Below are positions 17,562-26,618 of a stretch of DNA of 64,000 nt, piece after piece. Location of the stretch: the NCBI GenBank assembly GCA_009840355.1, contig VXNZ01000019.1, positions 64,101 to 128,100 on the forward strand. Reading direction: 5' to 3'. Numbering within the stretch: position 1 is the first letter of the stretch; each line of letters opens with the position of its first letter. Source of the DNA: Chloroflexota bacterium. GTDB lineage: Bacteria > Chloroflexota > Dehalococcoidia > Lucifugimonadales > JADFKI01. The position numbers and the translations under genes were made by a program. The notes beneath the pieces were generated by a model. That model ran no database searches and had not been told where the DNA came from. It saw only the letters and a list, made by a program, of their open reading frames with translations.

Positions 17562-17843
17562 TTGTCCGATTCAGAAGTCAGCCTGTCATCCAGAGATCGG
17601 CGTTTGCTACGAACCATATTGGCCGGCCGATCGGACGCGAATATCAGGTTCGCAGAATTTCGTCGGCTATTGCTCAATATGGGCTTCTATGAAACCATAC
17701 GAGGAAGCCACCATATTTTCCGCAGAACTGGGTTGAGAGCGTCTGTAATAATACAGCCGAGGAACTCAATGGCGAAGGCATACCAAATCAGGCAGTTCCG
17801 ACAAATGGCGATCAGATATGGACTGACTCCGCATGACTCATAG
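17562..17843 (+). CDS. hicA: HicA-type mRNA interferase toxin
   Basis: A 93-residue protein with the HicA double-stranded RNA-binding-like fold. The signature is LLLNMGFYETIRGSHHIFRR, with the catalytic His in GSHH, followed by IIQPRNSMAKAYQIRQFRQ. It has about 15 extra N-terminal residues if the TTG at 17562 is the start. AGAGGA lies upstream. It overlaps hicB by 11 bases, the normal toxin-first hicAB arrangement. HicA cleaves mRNA until neutralised by HicB. Confidence 0.88.
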   Translation: MSDSEVSLSSRDRRLLRTILAGRSDANIRFAEFRRLLLNMGFYETIRGSHHIFRRTGLRASVIIQPRNSMAKAYQIRQFRQMAIRYGLTPHDS

Positions 17844-18045
17844 ATACGAAATAGTGATGTATTGGAGTGAAGAAGACGGCGTTATCGTCGCAGAAGTGCC
17901 TGAACTTCCTGGGTGCGTCGCCGACGGACCCACATACGAAGACGCACTGGAGATGATCCAAGAGGTCATGGACATCTGGATTGAGACACAGAGGGAGATG
18001 GGGCACCCCATACCCATACCCAAGGGAAGGCCGATGTTTGCATGA
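17833..18045 (+). CDS. hicB: HicB-type antitoxin (short form)
   Basis: A 70-residue protein with the partial RNase H-like HicB fold: YWSEEDGVIVAEVPELPGCVADG then TYEDALEMIQEVMDIWIE. It lacks the C-terminal DNA-binding helix-turn-helix or ribbon-helix-helix of longer HicB proteins, so autoregulation may be weak or done by another factor. The ATG at 17833 overlaps the toxin. The pair stands inside a run of CoA-metabolism genes. Confidence 0.9.
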   Translation: MTHRYEIVMYWSEEDGVIVAEVPELPGCVADGPTYEDALEMIQEVMDIWIETQREMGHPIPIPKGRPMFA

Positions 18046-18537
18046 TTGATTAAATTGCAGCGAGAAAAAGGATTCATTTTGAGGAGCCGAGTTACTGCGT
18101 TAGTCAGATGGTCTTTGGTTCCGGTGGTATTCTTTGTGATTCCAGTCGTGCTAACAACAGTGATGAGTTTCATCTGGCAGTTTGGCTGGTTTATAATTCC
18201 CAATTGTGATCCAGTTATCTTGTCGGTATGGCATCTTCTCCCTTGGTGCCCTCAAGAGTTTTTTCACTGGTTATCTGATATTGTAAGATCTGCTGTATGG
18301 GGAATAACTGGAGTTTGGGCAACTGTCCTAATGGCACCATCCCACAAGAAAATGGCTTCCGTCATTTCCGGATCAGCAACAGTTCTTATATACATAGGGT
18401 TCAACATCATATCTGCTCCTGCTGGCTTCGGAACAACCGATTGGATTAACCATGTAACCACTGGTGTATTTGGTTTGCTAACTATGTGGTTTTTCATTGT
18501 TTCTCAGAAAAGTGATCACCCACAGGAGGACATATAA
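18046..18537 (+). CDS. Hypothetical membrane protein, AT-rich
   Basis: A 163-residue protein that I do not recognise. It has four likely membrane helices: one near residues 20-40 (SLVPVVFFVIPVVLTTVM), one around SAVWGITGVWATVLM, one around VISGSATVLIYIGFNII and one around GVFGLLTMWFFIV. Its base composition is clearly richer in A+T than its neighbours, suggesting recent arrival together with hicAB. It starts immediately after the hicB stop, at a TTG (18046) or another TTG at 18079. It may be a passenger of the toxin cassette. Confidence 0.55.
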   Translation: MIKLQREKGFILRSRVTALVRWSLVPVVFFVIPVVLTTVMSFIWQFGWFIIPNCDPVILSVWHLLPWCPQEFFHWLSDIVRSAVWGITGVWATVLMAPSHKKMASVISGSATVLIYIGFNIISAPAGFGTTDWINHVTTGVFGLLTMWFFIVSQKSDHPQEDI

Positions 18538-18644
18538 AGGATTCCCGCCTCTGGCCATACAAAAAAAAGATCAACACACTTCATCTAGATTCCAAAGAAT
18601 AGACCCCATATCAGTGAAACCCATCAATAGAAACAGGAGGAATA

Positions 18645-20309
18645 ATGGCAGAGATAGACGGCGGGCGGTTGTTCGCCAAAGCACTAAAGAGAGAGGGCGT
18701 AGAGTATGTGTTCACGCTAAACGGCGGGCACATCTACAACCTCTACGAGGGCTGCGTGGACGAAGGCATAAAGGTCATCGACTTCCGGCATGAGCAGGTA
18801 GCCGCGCACGCCGCCGAAGGCTGGGCGAAGGTTACCGGCAAGCCGGGCGTCGCCATCGTCACGGCGGGACCGGGCGTTACGGACGCAGTTACCGGCATCG
18901 CCAACGCATTCCAAGCGCCAAGCCCGATGATCCTCATCGGCGGCAACGCGGGTATCACAGACCACCTGCGCGGCGGCTTGCAGGACTTCGACAGCGCGAC
19001 ATTCCTGAAGCCCGTTACCAAGTTCTCAGAGCAGGTCAAGCGCGTCGAGCGCATACCGGAGTATGTATCGATTGCGTTCCGTCACGCCACATCCGGCGTT
19101 CCGGGACCCGCGTACCTTGAAATACCCATCGATGTGGTCGGAGGCACGACAGACGAAGAGAATGTCAAGTACCCCGGCAGCTACCGCACGGAGTCGAAGG
19201 CGTACGGCGATCCTGAGTACATCAAGCAAGTTGTGGACATCCTGCACAACACCGAACGCCCGATGGTGCTCGCCGGCTCCGATGTCTGGTGGAACGATGC
19301 GTCGGAGGAACTGCGAGAGTTCATCGAAATGATTGACTCTCCCGTGTTCCTGAACGCGATGGGACGCGGCAGCATCCCGTCCGACCACCCGAACCTCGGC
19401 AGCCTCGGCAGGCGCTATGGCATGGTGAAATCCGACACGGTCATTCTGATTGGAACTCCTATCGACTTCAGACTCAGTTATGGTGCGGACAGCTTGTTCC
19501 CACAGAATCCTAAGCTCGTCGAAATTATGATGGACGGCAGCAAGATTGGCCAGAACCGAGACATCGATGTCGGTGTGGTCGGCGACTCCAAGGCAGTGCT
19601 TCGCCAGATAATGGACGAGTTGAAGGCGACCGGTTACAAGTCCCCCGGCAAGGGCTGGGTCGAAGAGGTCATCACCGAAGACCAGTCGCTCAAGGCGGCG
19701 GACGAGGCCATGCTCAACAGCGACCAATCGCCCATCCATCCGATGCGCCTGATGAAGGAACTTCGCGATGTGCTGGACGAGGACGCCACGGTGATCGGTG
19801 ATGGCGGCGACATCGTTACATTCGCCGCGCGCGTGCTGAACATCAACGAGCCGGGCCACTGGCTGGACCCGGGGCAGTTTGGCTGCTTGGGCGCGGGCAG
19901 CGGTTTTGCGGCGGCGGCGCAGCTCGCGCGACCGGGCAAGCAGGTCTGCATCGTGTACGGTGACGGAGGCTTCGGACTGACCGGCTTCGACGTCGAAAGC
20001 TATGTGCGCTTCAATCTGCCAATCGTATCCATCGTCGGCAACAACGGCGCGTGGAACCAGACAACTCAGGGCGTCGTGCGGCGCGGCATGCGTGGCATAG
20101 GCACCTATCTGTCGCAGGAAACCGACTACGCCAAGATTATGGACGGCATGGGCGGCTACGGCGAGCGCGTAACCGATCCGGAAGAGATTCGCCCCGCACT
20201 CGAGCGTGCGTTCAACTCCGGCAAGCCGGCGCTCCTAGACGTCGTTACCGACCCCGATGTGGCATACGCCGCAATGGGCGGTCGATCGCGGCAGCAGCGG
20301 CAGTACTAG
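18645..20309 (+). CDS. ThDP-dependent lyase/decarboxylase (oxalyl-CoA decarboxylase / 2-hydroxyacyl-CoA lyase type)
   Basis: A 554-residue thiamine-diphosphate enzyme of the acetolactate synthase superfamily. The cofactor-activating Glu is in RHEQVAAHAAEGWA near residue 50. The central domain is FAD/ADP-binding-like. The ThDP motif runs from GDGG at 439 to the NN at 466-467. AGGAGG precedes the ATG. Its position between two CaiB/BaiF CoA-transferases favours an acyl-CoA substrate, as in oxalyl-CoA decarboxylase or 2-hydroxyacyl-CoA lyase, over acetolactate synthase; no ilvN-type regulatory subunit is nearby. The reaction assignment is inference. Confidence 0.82.
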   Translation: MAEIDGGRLFAKALKREGVEYVFTLNGGHIYNLYEGCVDEGIKVIDFRHEQVAAHAAEGWAKVTGKPGVAIVTAGPGVTDAVTGIANAFQAPSPMILIGGNAGITDHLRGGLQDFDSATFLKPVTKFSEQVKRVERIPEYVSIAFRHATSGVPGPAYLEIPIDVVGGTTDEENVKYPGSYRTESKAYGDPEYIKQVVDILHNTERPMVLAGSDVWWNDASEELREFIEMIDSPVFLNAMGRGSIPSDHPNLGSLGRRYGMVKSDTVILIGTPIDFRLSYGADSLFPQNPKLVEIMMDGSKIGQNRDIDVGVVGDSKAVLRQIMDELKATGYKSPGKGWVEEVITEDQSLKAADEAMLNSDQSPIHPMRLMKELRDVLDEDATVIGDGGDIVTFAARVLNINEPGHWLDPGQFGCLGAGSGFAAAAQLARPGKQVCIVYGDGGFGLTGFDVESYVRFNLPIVSIVGNNGAWNQTTQGVVRRGMRGIGTYLSQETDYAKIMDGMGGYGERVTDPEEIRPALERAFNSGKPALLDVVTDPDVAYAAMGGRSRQQRQY

Positions 20310-20354
20310 GAACATATCCGTCTGACATCAAGTAAATCAGTCAGGCTAGAAGTT

Positions 20355-20382
20355 GGGCGGTCCTGACACATCGGGACCGCCC
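20355..20382 (+). terminator. Terminator-like hairpin after the ThDP lyase gene
   Basis: GGGCGGTCC (20355-20363) pairs with GGACCGCCC (20374-20382), followed by TT. It lies 46 bases after the lyase stop and before the next CoA-transferase start. The T run is short, so termination may be partial. Confidence 0.6.
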
Positions 20383-20445
20383 TTCGCATATCCAAGGGCA
20401 ATCGCAATTGATTATCCAAACCAGCAGCGCAATCCGGTGTCAATC

Positions 20446-21678
20446 ATGAAAGACAGTCACGGCAAGCAAGGCGGCCCGCTATCCGGCATGCGCGTTATCG
20501 ACTGGACGATGTGGCAATTCGGGCCCGTCTCCACGATGATGCTAGCCGACCTCGGCGCGGATGTCATAAAAGTCGAGTCATTAGACGGCGATCATGGCAG
20601 GCAGTTCGCGAGTGTCGCGGGCGTGGTCAACGGGTTGGAAGGCAGCAGTGCCTACTACGAGAGCCTAAACCGCAACAAACGCGGAATTGCGCTGAACCTC
20701 AAGCATCCGAAAGGGCTTGAGGTGATGATGAAGCTCGTGGACCAGTCGGACATTTTCGTGGAGAACTTCCGGCAAGGCGTAGCCGAACGGCTCGGCTTGG
20801 GATACGAAGATCTGACTAAGCGCAACCCCAACATAATCTACGCATCCGCAACCGGCTATGGACCAAAGGGCGACGACTCCGGCAAGCCCGCATTCGCGCT
20901 CACCGGCGAGGCGCGCGCCGGTTCGCTGTGGTGGGCAGGGCCGGGCGATGGCATTCCATACAACATCAACGGCATGGCAGACCAGATTGCGGGCATAATG
21001 CTATCGTACGCCGTGCTTGGCGCAGTTGTCGCGCGTGAACGATTCGGCATATCGCAGCGCGTCGATGTGTCGCATCTTGGTAGCCTGATGTGGCTTGGTG
21101 GCATGCGTGACGGCATCGCGCTGTTAATGGGCAGGGCATTCGAGCGCCAACCTAGAACGCGCGCCGGCAACATCCTGTGGAACTATTACCGATGCAAGGA
21201 CGACAAGTGGATCGCCTTCTCGATGAGCCAAGGCGAACGGTACTGGCCCACATTCTGCAAGGCGCTTGAACGCCCAGACCTCGTAACGCACGAACGCTTT
21301 TGCACGATGCCGCTGCGCAATGAACACCGCGAAGAGCTTATCGGTATCCTCGACGACATTTTCGCCAGGTACACGCGCGACGAATGGGAAAAGCGGCTCA
21401 ACGACGCCGGCGACCTGATATGGGAGCGCGTGCAGTCCATCATGGACTTGCCTGACGACCCACAGGTCATCGAGAACGACTATCTCATCGACTTCGAGCA
21501 CGCTACACTAGGCGCGACCAAGTGGCATCAGACGCCTATCGCATTCAGTGAAACGCCCGTAGCGACGAAGCGGCTTGCGCCGGCGCACGGTGAGCACACC
21601 GAGTCAGTGCTACTCGACCTGCTAGATTACGGTTGGGACGACATCGCAGAATTGCAGGCGCAAGGCGTTATCCTCTAA
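20446..21678 (+). CDS. CaiB/BaiF (family III) CoA-transferase, copy 2
   Basis: A 410-residue paralogue of the gene at 16255, with the same opening (MRVIDWTMWQFGPVST), DLGADVIKVESLDGDHGRQF, NRNKRGIALNLKHPKG and the EDLTKRNPNIIYASATGYG block. The ATG at 20446 was chosen because the longer frame from 20353 reads through the terminator hairpin. Its presence on the other side of the lyase implies two different acid donors or acceptors in one pathway. Confidence 0.92.
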   Translation: MKDSHGKQGGPLSGMRVIDWTMWQFGPVSTMMLADLGADVIKVESLDGDHGRQFASVAGVVNGLEGSSAYYESLNRNKRGIALNLKHPKGLEVMMKLVDQSDIFVENFRQGVAERLGLGYEDLTKRNPNIIYASATGYGPKGDDSGKPAFALTGEARAGSLWWAGPGDGIPYNINGMADQIAGIMLSYAVLGAVVARERFGISQRVDVSHLGSLMWLGGMRDGIALLMGRAFERQPRTRAGNILWNYYRCKDDKWIAFSMSQGERYWPTFCKALERPDLVTHERFCTMPLRNEHREELIGILDDIFARYTRDEWEKRLNDAGDLIWERVQSIMDLPDDPQVIENDYLIDFEHATLGATKWHQTPIAFSETPVATKRLAPAHGEHTESVLLDLLDYGWDDIAELQAQGVIL

Positions 21679-21720
21679 TTGTCCCTTCTCCCCTGTCGGG
21701 AGCGGGCCAGGATAGGGATA
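21679..21720. repeat. Short hairpin repeat, copy 3
   Basis: TCCCTTCTCCCCTGTCGGGA then GCGGGCCAGGATAGGGA follows the CCTTCCCC...AGGATGGGG pattern and lies right after a CoA-transferase stop codon. Confidence 0.55.
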
Positions 21721-21762
21721 AACTGAACGGGGTTACATTCAAACCCGCTCTACGCTGCCCAC

Positions 21763-21790
21763 TTGCGAATTATCGCGGATTGCGTAAAAT
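21763..21790 (+). promoter_or_regulatory. Probable sigma-70-type promoter of the MaoC-like gene
   Basis: TTGCGA at 21763-21768 and TAAAAT at 21785-21790 are separated by 16 bases. The start of transcription would be near 21797, about 40 bases before the coding start. This suggests the gene has its own promoter. Confidence 0.45.
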
Positions 21791-21836
21791 AGCCGTAGCA
21801 ATTGACAACGCATATCGCAGCAGCAAGGAGCAGGCA

Positions 21837-22712
21837 ATGACGCAGCAACAGACTCGCGATCCGGAAGAAGCATTTGTGGGCAAAGACCTCGGAAAGAACG
21901 AATTCACCGCAAGCGAAGAAGTGCTGCATCACTACTTCGAAGGGCTTGAGGTTGATTCATCCTTCTACAACGAGAATTCGCCGTATGGCAAGCCCGTCGT
22001 GCCGTCGATGATCCTCACCAATGTTGATGGCGGCTTTAGCGGTGCGGGCTTCAAGGATAACTTCGGCAACCTGTGGATTCGGCAGGAATGGGAACTGCAC
22101 AAGCCGATGCACCCCACCGAGACATACGGCCGCACTTCGACCGTCGCAGACATATACGACTGGCGCGATCGCACGGTCGTCAAGCAGGTCGTTGACCTGT
22201 GGTCCGACGACGGCGAACTGATGGCGCGCGGCACGCACCACCAGAGCTACCTGCTTGGCAAGAGCCATCTCGGCAAAGTCCAGCTGCGCGACCCGAAGAA
22301 GAAGGAAGGCATCCGCAAGTTCCAAGTACCGGACGGCGAACTCATCGATCCGGTCGAAAGCGACATCACGCTGGAAATGTGCGGCTTGTTCTTCCACGGC
22401 AACAAGAACTACCACACCGACAAGCAGGCGGCTGAAGAGCTCGGCTTCGAGGAAGTCGTAGTCGGCGGCAGGATGACAATGTCCTATATCGGCGACATGA
22501 TGGACAGGCGCTTCGGCAAGGGCTGGTACGAAGGCGGCACGCTGGACATCAAGTTCACAAACATCGTCTGGCCCGACGACCGCGTGGTTGCTCGCGGCGT
22601 CATCACCGACCGCGTGCAGGAAGACGGCGGCGCGCGCGCCAACGTCGCGGTCTGGATGGAAAAGCCGGACGGCACCGTCTGCATCGTCGGCACGGCGAGC
22701 GCGTTGGAATAA
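21837..22712 (+). CDS. MaoC-like hydratase (double hot-dog)
   Basis: A 291-residue protein resembling MaoC-like (R)-hydratases/dehydratases, which act on acyl-CoA thioesters. Two hot-dog repeats fit the length, the first from about residue 20 (a HYFEGLEV segment) and the second from about 185 (HGNKNYHTDKQAAEELGFEEVVVGGRM), where the proline/glycine-rich loop and the His/Asp pair of the hydratase motif fall (NYHTD). The ATG at 21837 has AAGGAG at 21825-21830. It closes a run of CoA-transferase, ThDP lyase and CoA-transferase genes, so a joint pathway is likely. The exact substrate is unknown. Confidence 0.78.
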   Translation: MTQQQTRDPEEAFVGKDLGKNEFTASEEVLHHYFEGLEVDSSFYNENSPYGKPVVPSMILTNVDGGFSGAGFKDNFGNLWIRQEWELHKPMHPTETYGRTSTVADIYDWRDRTVVKQVVDLWSDDGELMARGTHHQSYLLGKSHLGKVQLRDPKKKEGIRKFQVPDGELIDPVESDITLEMCGLFFHGNKNYHTDKQAAEELGFEEVVVGGRMTMSYIGDMMDRRFGKGWYEGGTLDIKFTNIVWPDDRVVARGVITDRVQEDGGARANVAVWMEKPDGTVCIVGTASALE

Positions 22713-22797
22713 GCACCGCGCCGTTCTAATTTGCAGATCTATTGGGGGCAGCTTTCGGGCTGTCCTCTTCGCATCATCAATGAAATAATTTGCGTCA

Positions 22798-23655
22798 ATG
22801 ACTAGCAGCAATGCACACGATATTCACATGCCAACGCTCTACATTGTCTCAACGCCCATCGGCAACTTGGAAGACATCACTCTGCGCGCCCTGCGCATCT
22901 TGCGCGAAGTCAGTCTTATTGCGGCTGAGGACACGCGAGTAACTCGCAAGCTGCTGAGCCACTACGACATTCACACGCGACTGACTAGCTTCAACGAACA
23001 CAACCAATCATCGCGAATTCCGGAATTGCTGTCCACATTGCACGAAGACGACATCGCGCTAGTATCGGACGCTGGTACGCCCGGCGTCAACGATCCCGGA
23101 CAGACGCTGGTAAATGCGGCGATAGATGCAGGCGTCCCGGTTGTCGCCGTGCCGGGCGCGTCCGCCGTGACTGCCGCCGTCGCCGTGTCAGGGCTAGTGG
23201 AAGAACCCTTCGTGTATCTCGGATTTCTGCCGCGCAAAAAGAGCGAGCGTGTTGCACTGCTCCAATCGCTGCTGGCAGAGACGCGCCCCGCAATCGCATT
23301 CGAGTCGCCCAGACGCCTTCGCCGCTCGCTGCAAGACTTAGACGACATGCTAGGCGACAGACGCATAGCAATCTGCCGCGAGATGACAAAGCTCCACGAA
23401 GAAGTGTTTCGCGGTACTGCTTCAGATGCGTTGGCACACTACACGCAGCCGCGCGGCGAGTTCACGCTGGTAATCGCCGGCGCCACGAATGTGCCGCAAG
23501 ACGACTGCGCGGCAGAGCGGACGGCGACATGCCTGATCGCCGAACTGCGCGTACAGGGCACCGGCGCAAAGCACGCGGTGGCGCACGTCTCGACCGTTTC
23601 CGGCCTGTCGCGCAGGCGTGTCTATCAGTTGTGGCTGGAACAGCGCGGCGACTGA
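22798..23655 (+). CDS. rsmI: 16S rRNA 2'-O-ribose C1402 methyltransferase
   Basis: A 285-residue SAM-dependent methyltransferase of the tetrapyrrole-methylase fold that modifies C1402 in the ribosomal P site. The motifs are LYIVSTPIGNLEDITLRALR, AAEDTRVTRKLLSHY, ALVSDAGTPGVNDPG, VPGASAVTAAVAVSG and FLPRKKSER. The ATG at 22798 gives ten extra residues; the ATG at 22828 (MPTLYIV) is the usual family start, and neither has a clear ribosome-binding site. metG follows in the same direction. Confidence 0.95.
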   Translation: MTSSNAHDIHMPTLYIVSTPIGNLEDITLRALRILREVSLIAAEDTRVTRKLLSHYDIHTRLTSFNEHNQSSRIPELLSTLHEDDIALVSDAGTPGVNDPGQTLVNAAIDAGVPVVAVPGASAVTAAVAVSGLVEEPFVYLGFLPRKKSERVALLQSLLAETRPAIAFESPRRLRRSLQDLDDMLGDRRIAICREMTKLHEEVFRGTASDALAHYTQPRGEFTLVIAGATNVPQDDCAAERTATCLIAELRVQGTGAKHAVAHVSTVSGLSRRRVYQLWLEQRGD

Positions 23656-23690
23656 GCGTGTAGAGTCTTGCATAATTCCGTCTATCCCGA

Positions 23691-23735
23691 TACAACCCAT
23701 CCCAACCATCCTCCATCAAGGGAAAGGGACAGAAT
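23691..23735. repeat. Short hairpin repeat, copy 4 (reverse orientation)
   Basis: CCCATCCCAACCATCCTCCA then TCAAGGGAAAGGGACA is the reverse-strand form of the repeat. It lies between rsmI and metG. Confidence 0.5.
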
Positions 23736-23856
23736 GGCAAGTAAGGCATTGGGAATTGTGCCAAGAGAGCTAGAGCACTGCGTTTAAGTGCCGCGCCGCG
23801 CTGCCTTGTGTTATCATAGCAGGCGAATACTCTGGTCATTCTGAGCGTGAATCACG

Positions 23857-25524
23857 ATGCCTGAACGAATACTCGCCGCCGTTGCCTGGCCGTATGCTAA
23901 CGGCTCCATCCACATTGGGCATGTCGCGGGAACTTACCTGCCCGCCGACATCTTCGCCCGCTACCATCGCCTCAAGGGAAATGAGGTGCTGATGGTGTCT
24001 GGCAGCGATGCGCACGGCACGCCGGTTACGCTTACCGCCGAGCAGGAAGGTGTCAGCCCCGAGGACATATACAGCAAGTATCAGGCAGAGTTCCTGGAAA
24101 GCTGGCAGCGTCTTGGCATCAGCTTCGACTTGTTCACTACCACGCACACGAACAATCACGAAGAAGTGGCGCAAGGCATTTTCACCCGCCTGCTCGAACG
24201 CGATTTAATCTACAAGGACACGATGGTCCAGCCGTACTGCGAAGTCGAGTGCCGTTTCCTCGCGGACAGGTATGTCGAAGGCACCTGCCCGTTCTGCGGC
24301 TACAACGGCGCGCGCGGCGACCAGTGCGACAACTGCGGCCGCACGCTTGACCCGAAAGACCTGCTCAACATGAGCTGCCGCATCTGCGGCAGTACGCCGA
24401 TATTCCGTGAAACCGAGCACTTCTTCCTGAGGCTAAGCGCGTTCGAAGACCAGCTGCTGGATTGGGTGCGTGCGCAGGAGCACTGGCGTCCCAACGTGCG
24501 CAACTTCACCATAGGCTATCTGGAAGGCGGGCTGCACGACCGAGCCATCACCCGCGACATCGATTGGGGTGTGCCCCTGCCTCTCGACGGCTACGACGGC
24601 AAGCGCATCTACGTCTGGTTTGAGGCGGTCGTTGGCTACTTGTCAGCATCGATTGAATGGGCTAAGGACAGCGACAACCCTGACGCATGGAAGTCGTTCT
24701 GGGAGGACGGCAGCCGTGCATACTACTTCATGGGCAAGGACAACATCCCGTTCCACACGGTCATCTGGCCCGCGATGCTGCTGGGCTACGGCGGATTGAA
24801 CCTACCCTACGACGTGCCTGCCAACGAGTATCTGAATCTCGAAGGCTTCAAGCTATCCACCAGCCGCAATTGGGCGGTTTGGCTGCCAGACTATCTCGAC
24901 CGCTACGACCCGGACCCGCTGCGCTATGTCATCGCCGCGAATATGCCGGAGACATCGGACTCCGACTTCTCGTGGCGCGAGTATGTGCGGCGCAACAACG
25001 ACGAGCTGGTTGCGACATACGGCAATCTGGTACATCGCGTGCTGTCCATGCTGAACCGCAATTTCGACGGCGTGCTGCCCGAGGCCGGCGAACTCGACGA
25101 AGTGAGCCGCGCTCTGCTCGATGAGGCGCACCGGCGATTCGACGAAGTAGAGTCGTATATCGAAGGCGTGCGGCTGCGGCAGGCGCTGCAATCTTCGATG
25201 GCGCTCGCTCAAGCTGCCAACCGCTACCTTGACCAAAAGGAGCCGTGGCGTGCCGTGCGCCGCGACAAGGATGACGCCGCGCAGACGCTCTGGACGGCGC
25301 TCACGGCAATCAACTGCCTGAAGACGACGATGTACCCCTTCCTGCCGTTCAGCTCGCAGAAACTGCACGAGATGCTCGGTCTCGAAGGCAATGTCGAAGA
25401 CGGCGGCTGGGCGTGGAACGACGCGGAGATGAAGCCCGGCTTGAAGATTCAGCGCCCTACACCGCTATTCCAAAAGCTGGACGAAGAAGTCATCGCGGCG
25501 GAAGAGCAGCGGATCGGCGACTAG
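23857..25524 (+). CDS. metG: Methionyl-tRNA synthetase
   Basis: A 555-residue class I synthetase that charges tRNA-Met. HIGH is intact at residues 19-22 (SIHIGHVAGTYLPADIF), and the KMSKS loop reads KLSTS at 332-336. The zinc knuckle has four pairs' worth of cysteines (CPFCGYNG, CDNCG, CRICG). The C-terminal tRNA-binding EMAP/OB domain of long MetRS forms is absent, which is common. The next gene, a prenyl synthase, starts 46 bases downstream. Confidence 0.97.
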   Translation: MPERILAAVAWPYANGSIHIGHVAGTYLPADIFARYHRLKGNEVLMVSGSDAHGTPVTLTAEQEGVSPEDIYSKYQAEFLESWQRLGISFDLFTTTHTNNHEEVAQGIFTRLLERDLIYKDTMVQPYCEVECRFLADRYVEGTCPFCGYNGARGDQCDNCGRTLDPKDLLNMSCRICGSTPIFRETEHFFLRLSAFEDQLLDWVRAQEHWRPNVRNFTIGYLEGGLHDRAITRDIDWGVPLPLDGYDGKRIYVWFEAVVGYLSASIEWAKDSDNPDAWKSFWEDGSRAYYFMGKDNIPFHTVIWPAMLLGYGGLNLPYDVPANEYLNLEGFKLSTSRNWAVWLPDYLDRYDPDPLRYVIAANMPETSDSDFSWREYVRRNNDELVATYGNLVHRVLSMLNRNFDGVLPEAGELDEVSRALLDEAHRRFDEVESYIEGVRLRQALQSSMALAQAANRYLDQKEPWRAVRRDKDDAAQTLWTALTAINCLKTTMYPFLPFSSQKLHEMLGLEGNVEDGGWAWNDAEMKPGLKIQRPTPLFQKLDEEVIAAEEQRIGD

Positions 25525-25570
25525 ATAATCACTGGCATTATTGCCAGGCTATTGCGAAGGAACGGATCGA

Positions 25571-26536
25571 GTGCAGTCGGCATCGTTTTACCAACCCGTC
25601 ATGAATCGCTTGGAAGGCGTGAATGCGTCCCTGATGGGCATGGCGGCGGAGAAGCACCCGTTTCTCGCGCAGTTGCTAGAGCATTCGCTGTCGTCACCGG
25701 GCAAGTACATCCGGCCCGCGATAACGCTGCTGGCGTCGAGCTTCTGCCCGCACGACGAGCGCACCACCGAGAAGATGGCAATCGGCGTGGAACTGCTGCA
25801 CATCGCATCGCTAATCCACGACGACACGGTGGACGGCGCATCGCTGCGACGCGGCAAGATGACTATCAGCAGTCTATGGGGACCGAAGGCAGCCGTGCTC
25901 GCCGGCGACTACATCTTCGCCGCGTCCGCCACATTTGTCTGCGACACTGGCAACATCCGCGTAATCAAGCGCTTCGCCGAGACGATTATGGAGCTTTCTA
26001 GCGGCGAGTTGCAGGAAATGTCAGAGACATACAACCCGGCCCAATCGATGGACGGTTACCTCGGACGTATCTACAACAAGACTGCTTCGCTGTTCACTAC
26101 GGCAGCAGAATCCGGAGCAGTGTTAAGCGGTGCGCCGGAAGAGCGCTGCGTGGCATTCCGCCATTACGGCCACAATCTCGGTATGGCGTTCCAAGTCGTC
26201 GATGACATCCTAGATTTTGACGGCACGGAGGAAGAGTTCGGAAAGCCCATCGGCAGCGACCTCGCCAATGGCATCGTCACCCTGCCCACGCTCATCGCCA
26301 TGAAACAGAAGCACTGCGCACAAATCGTGGAACGCGCGCTTAAAAGCCCTGATGACGAAGACCTAATGGGCGAGGCAATCCGCACCATACAAGATGACGG
26401 CGTACTGGAAGAGTCGTACAAATTCGCCAGCCGCTACTGCGAAAAAGCGCTCGCCAACCTCAGATGTCTCCCATCCAGCCCATCCCGCGACTCACTGGAA
26501 GAACTTGTCAGCCACGTGAAAGTGCGGCGCAGCTAG
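25571..26536 (+). CDS. Polyprenyl diphosphate synthase (trans-prenyltransferase)
   Basis: A 321-residue all-trans isoprenyl diphosphate synthase. The first Asp-rich motif is HDDTVD at 83-88 (DDxxD) with the LRRGKMT arginines after it, and the second is DDILD at 211-215. The product is probably a long-chain quinone side chain or a C20 precursor; chain length cannot be read reliably from sequence. The GTG at 25571 has GAAGGA at 25556-25561. It is probably co-transcribed with metG. Confidence 0.93.
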   Translation: MQSASFYQPVMNRLEGVNASLMGMAAEKHPFLAQLLEHSLSSPGKYIRPAITLLASSFCPHDERTTEKMAIGVELLHIASLIHDDTVDGASLRRGKMTISSLWGPKAAVLAGDYIFAASATFVCDTGNIRVIKRFAETIMELSSGELQEMSETYNPAQSMDGYLGRIYNKTASLFTTAAESGAVLSGAPEERCVAFRHYGHNLGMAFQVVDDILDFDGTEEEFGKPIGSDLANGIVTLPTLIAMKQKHCAQIVERALKSPDDEDLMGEAIRTIQDDGVLEESYKFASRYCEKALANLRCLPSSPSRDSLEELVSHVKVRRS

Positions 26537-26566
26537 CCAATAATATAGCGCAATTGCCGCTCATTC

Positions 26567-26604
26567 AGTCCCTGTCCACCTCTGTTGGAAGACTAGGATG
26601 GGAC
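26567..26604. repeat. Short hairpin repeat, copy 5 (degenerate)
   Basis: CAGTCCCTGTCCACCTCTGT then GGAAGACTAGGATGGGA retains the AGGATGGGA end but has a decayed stem. Confidence 0.4.
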
Positions 26605-26618
26605 AAAACCGCATACAC

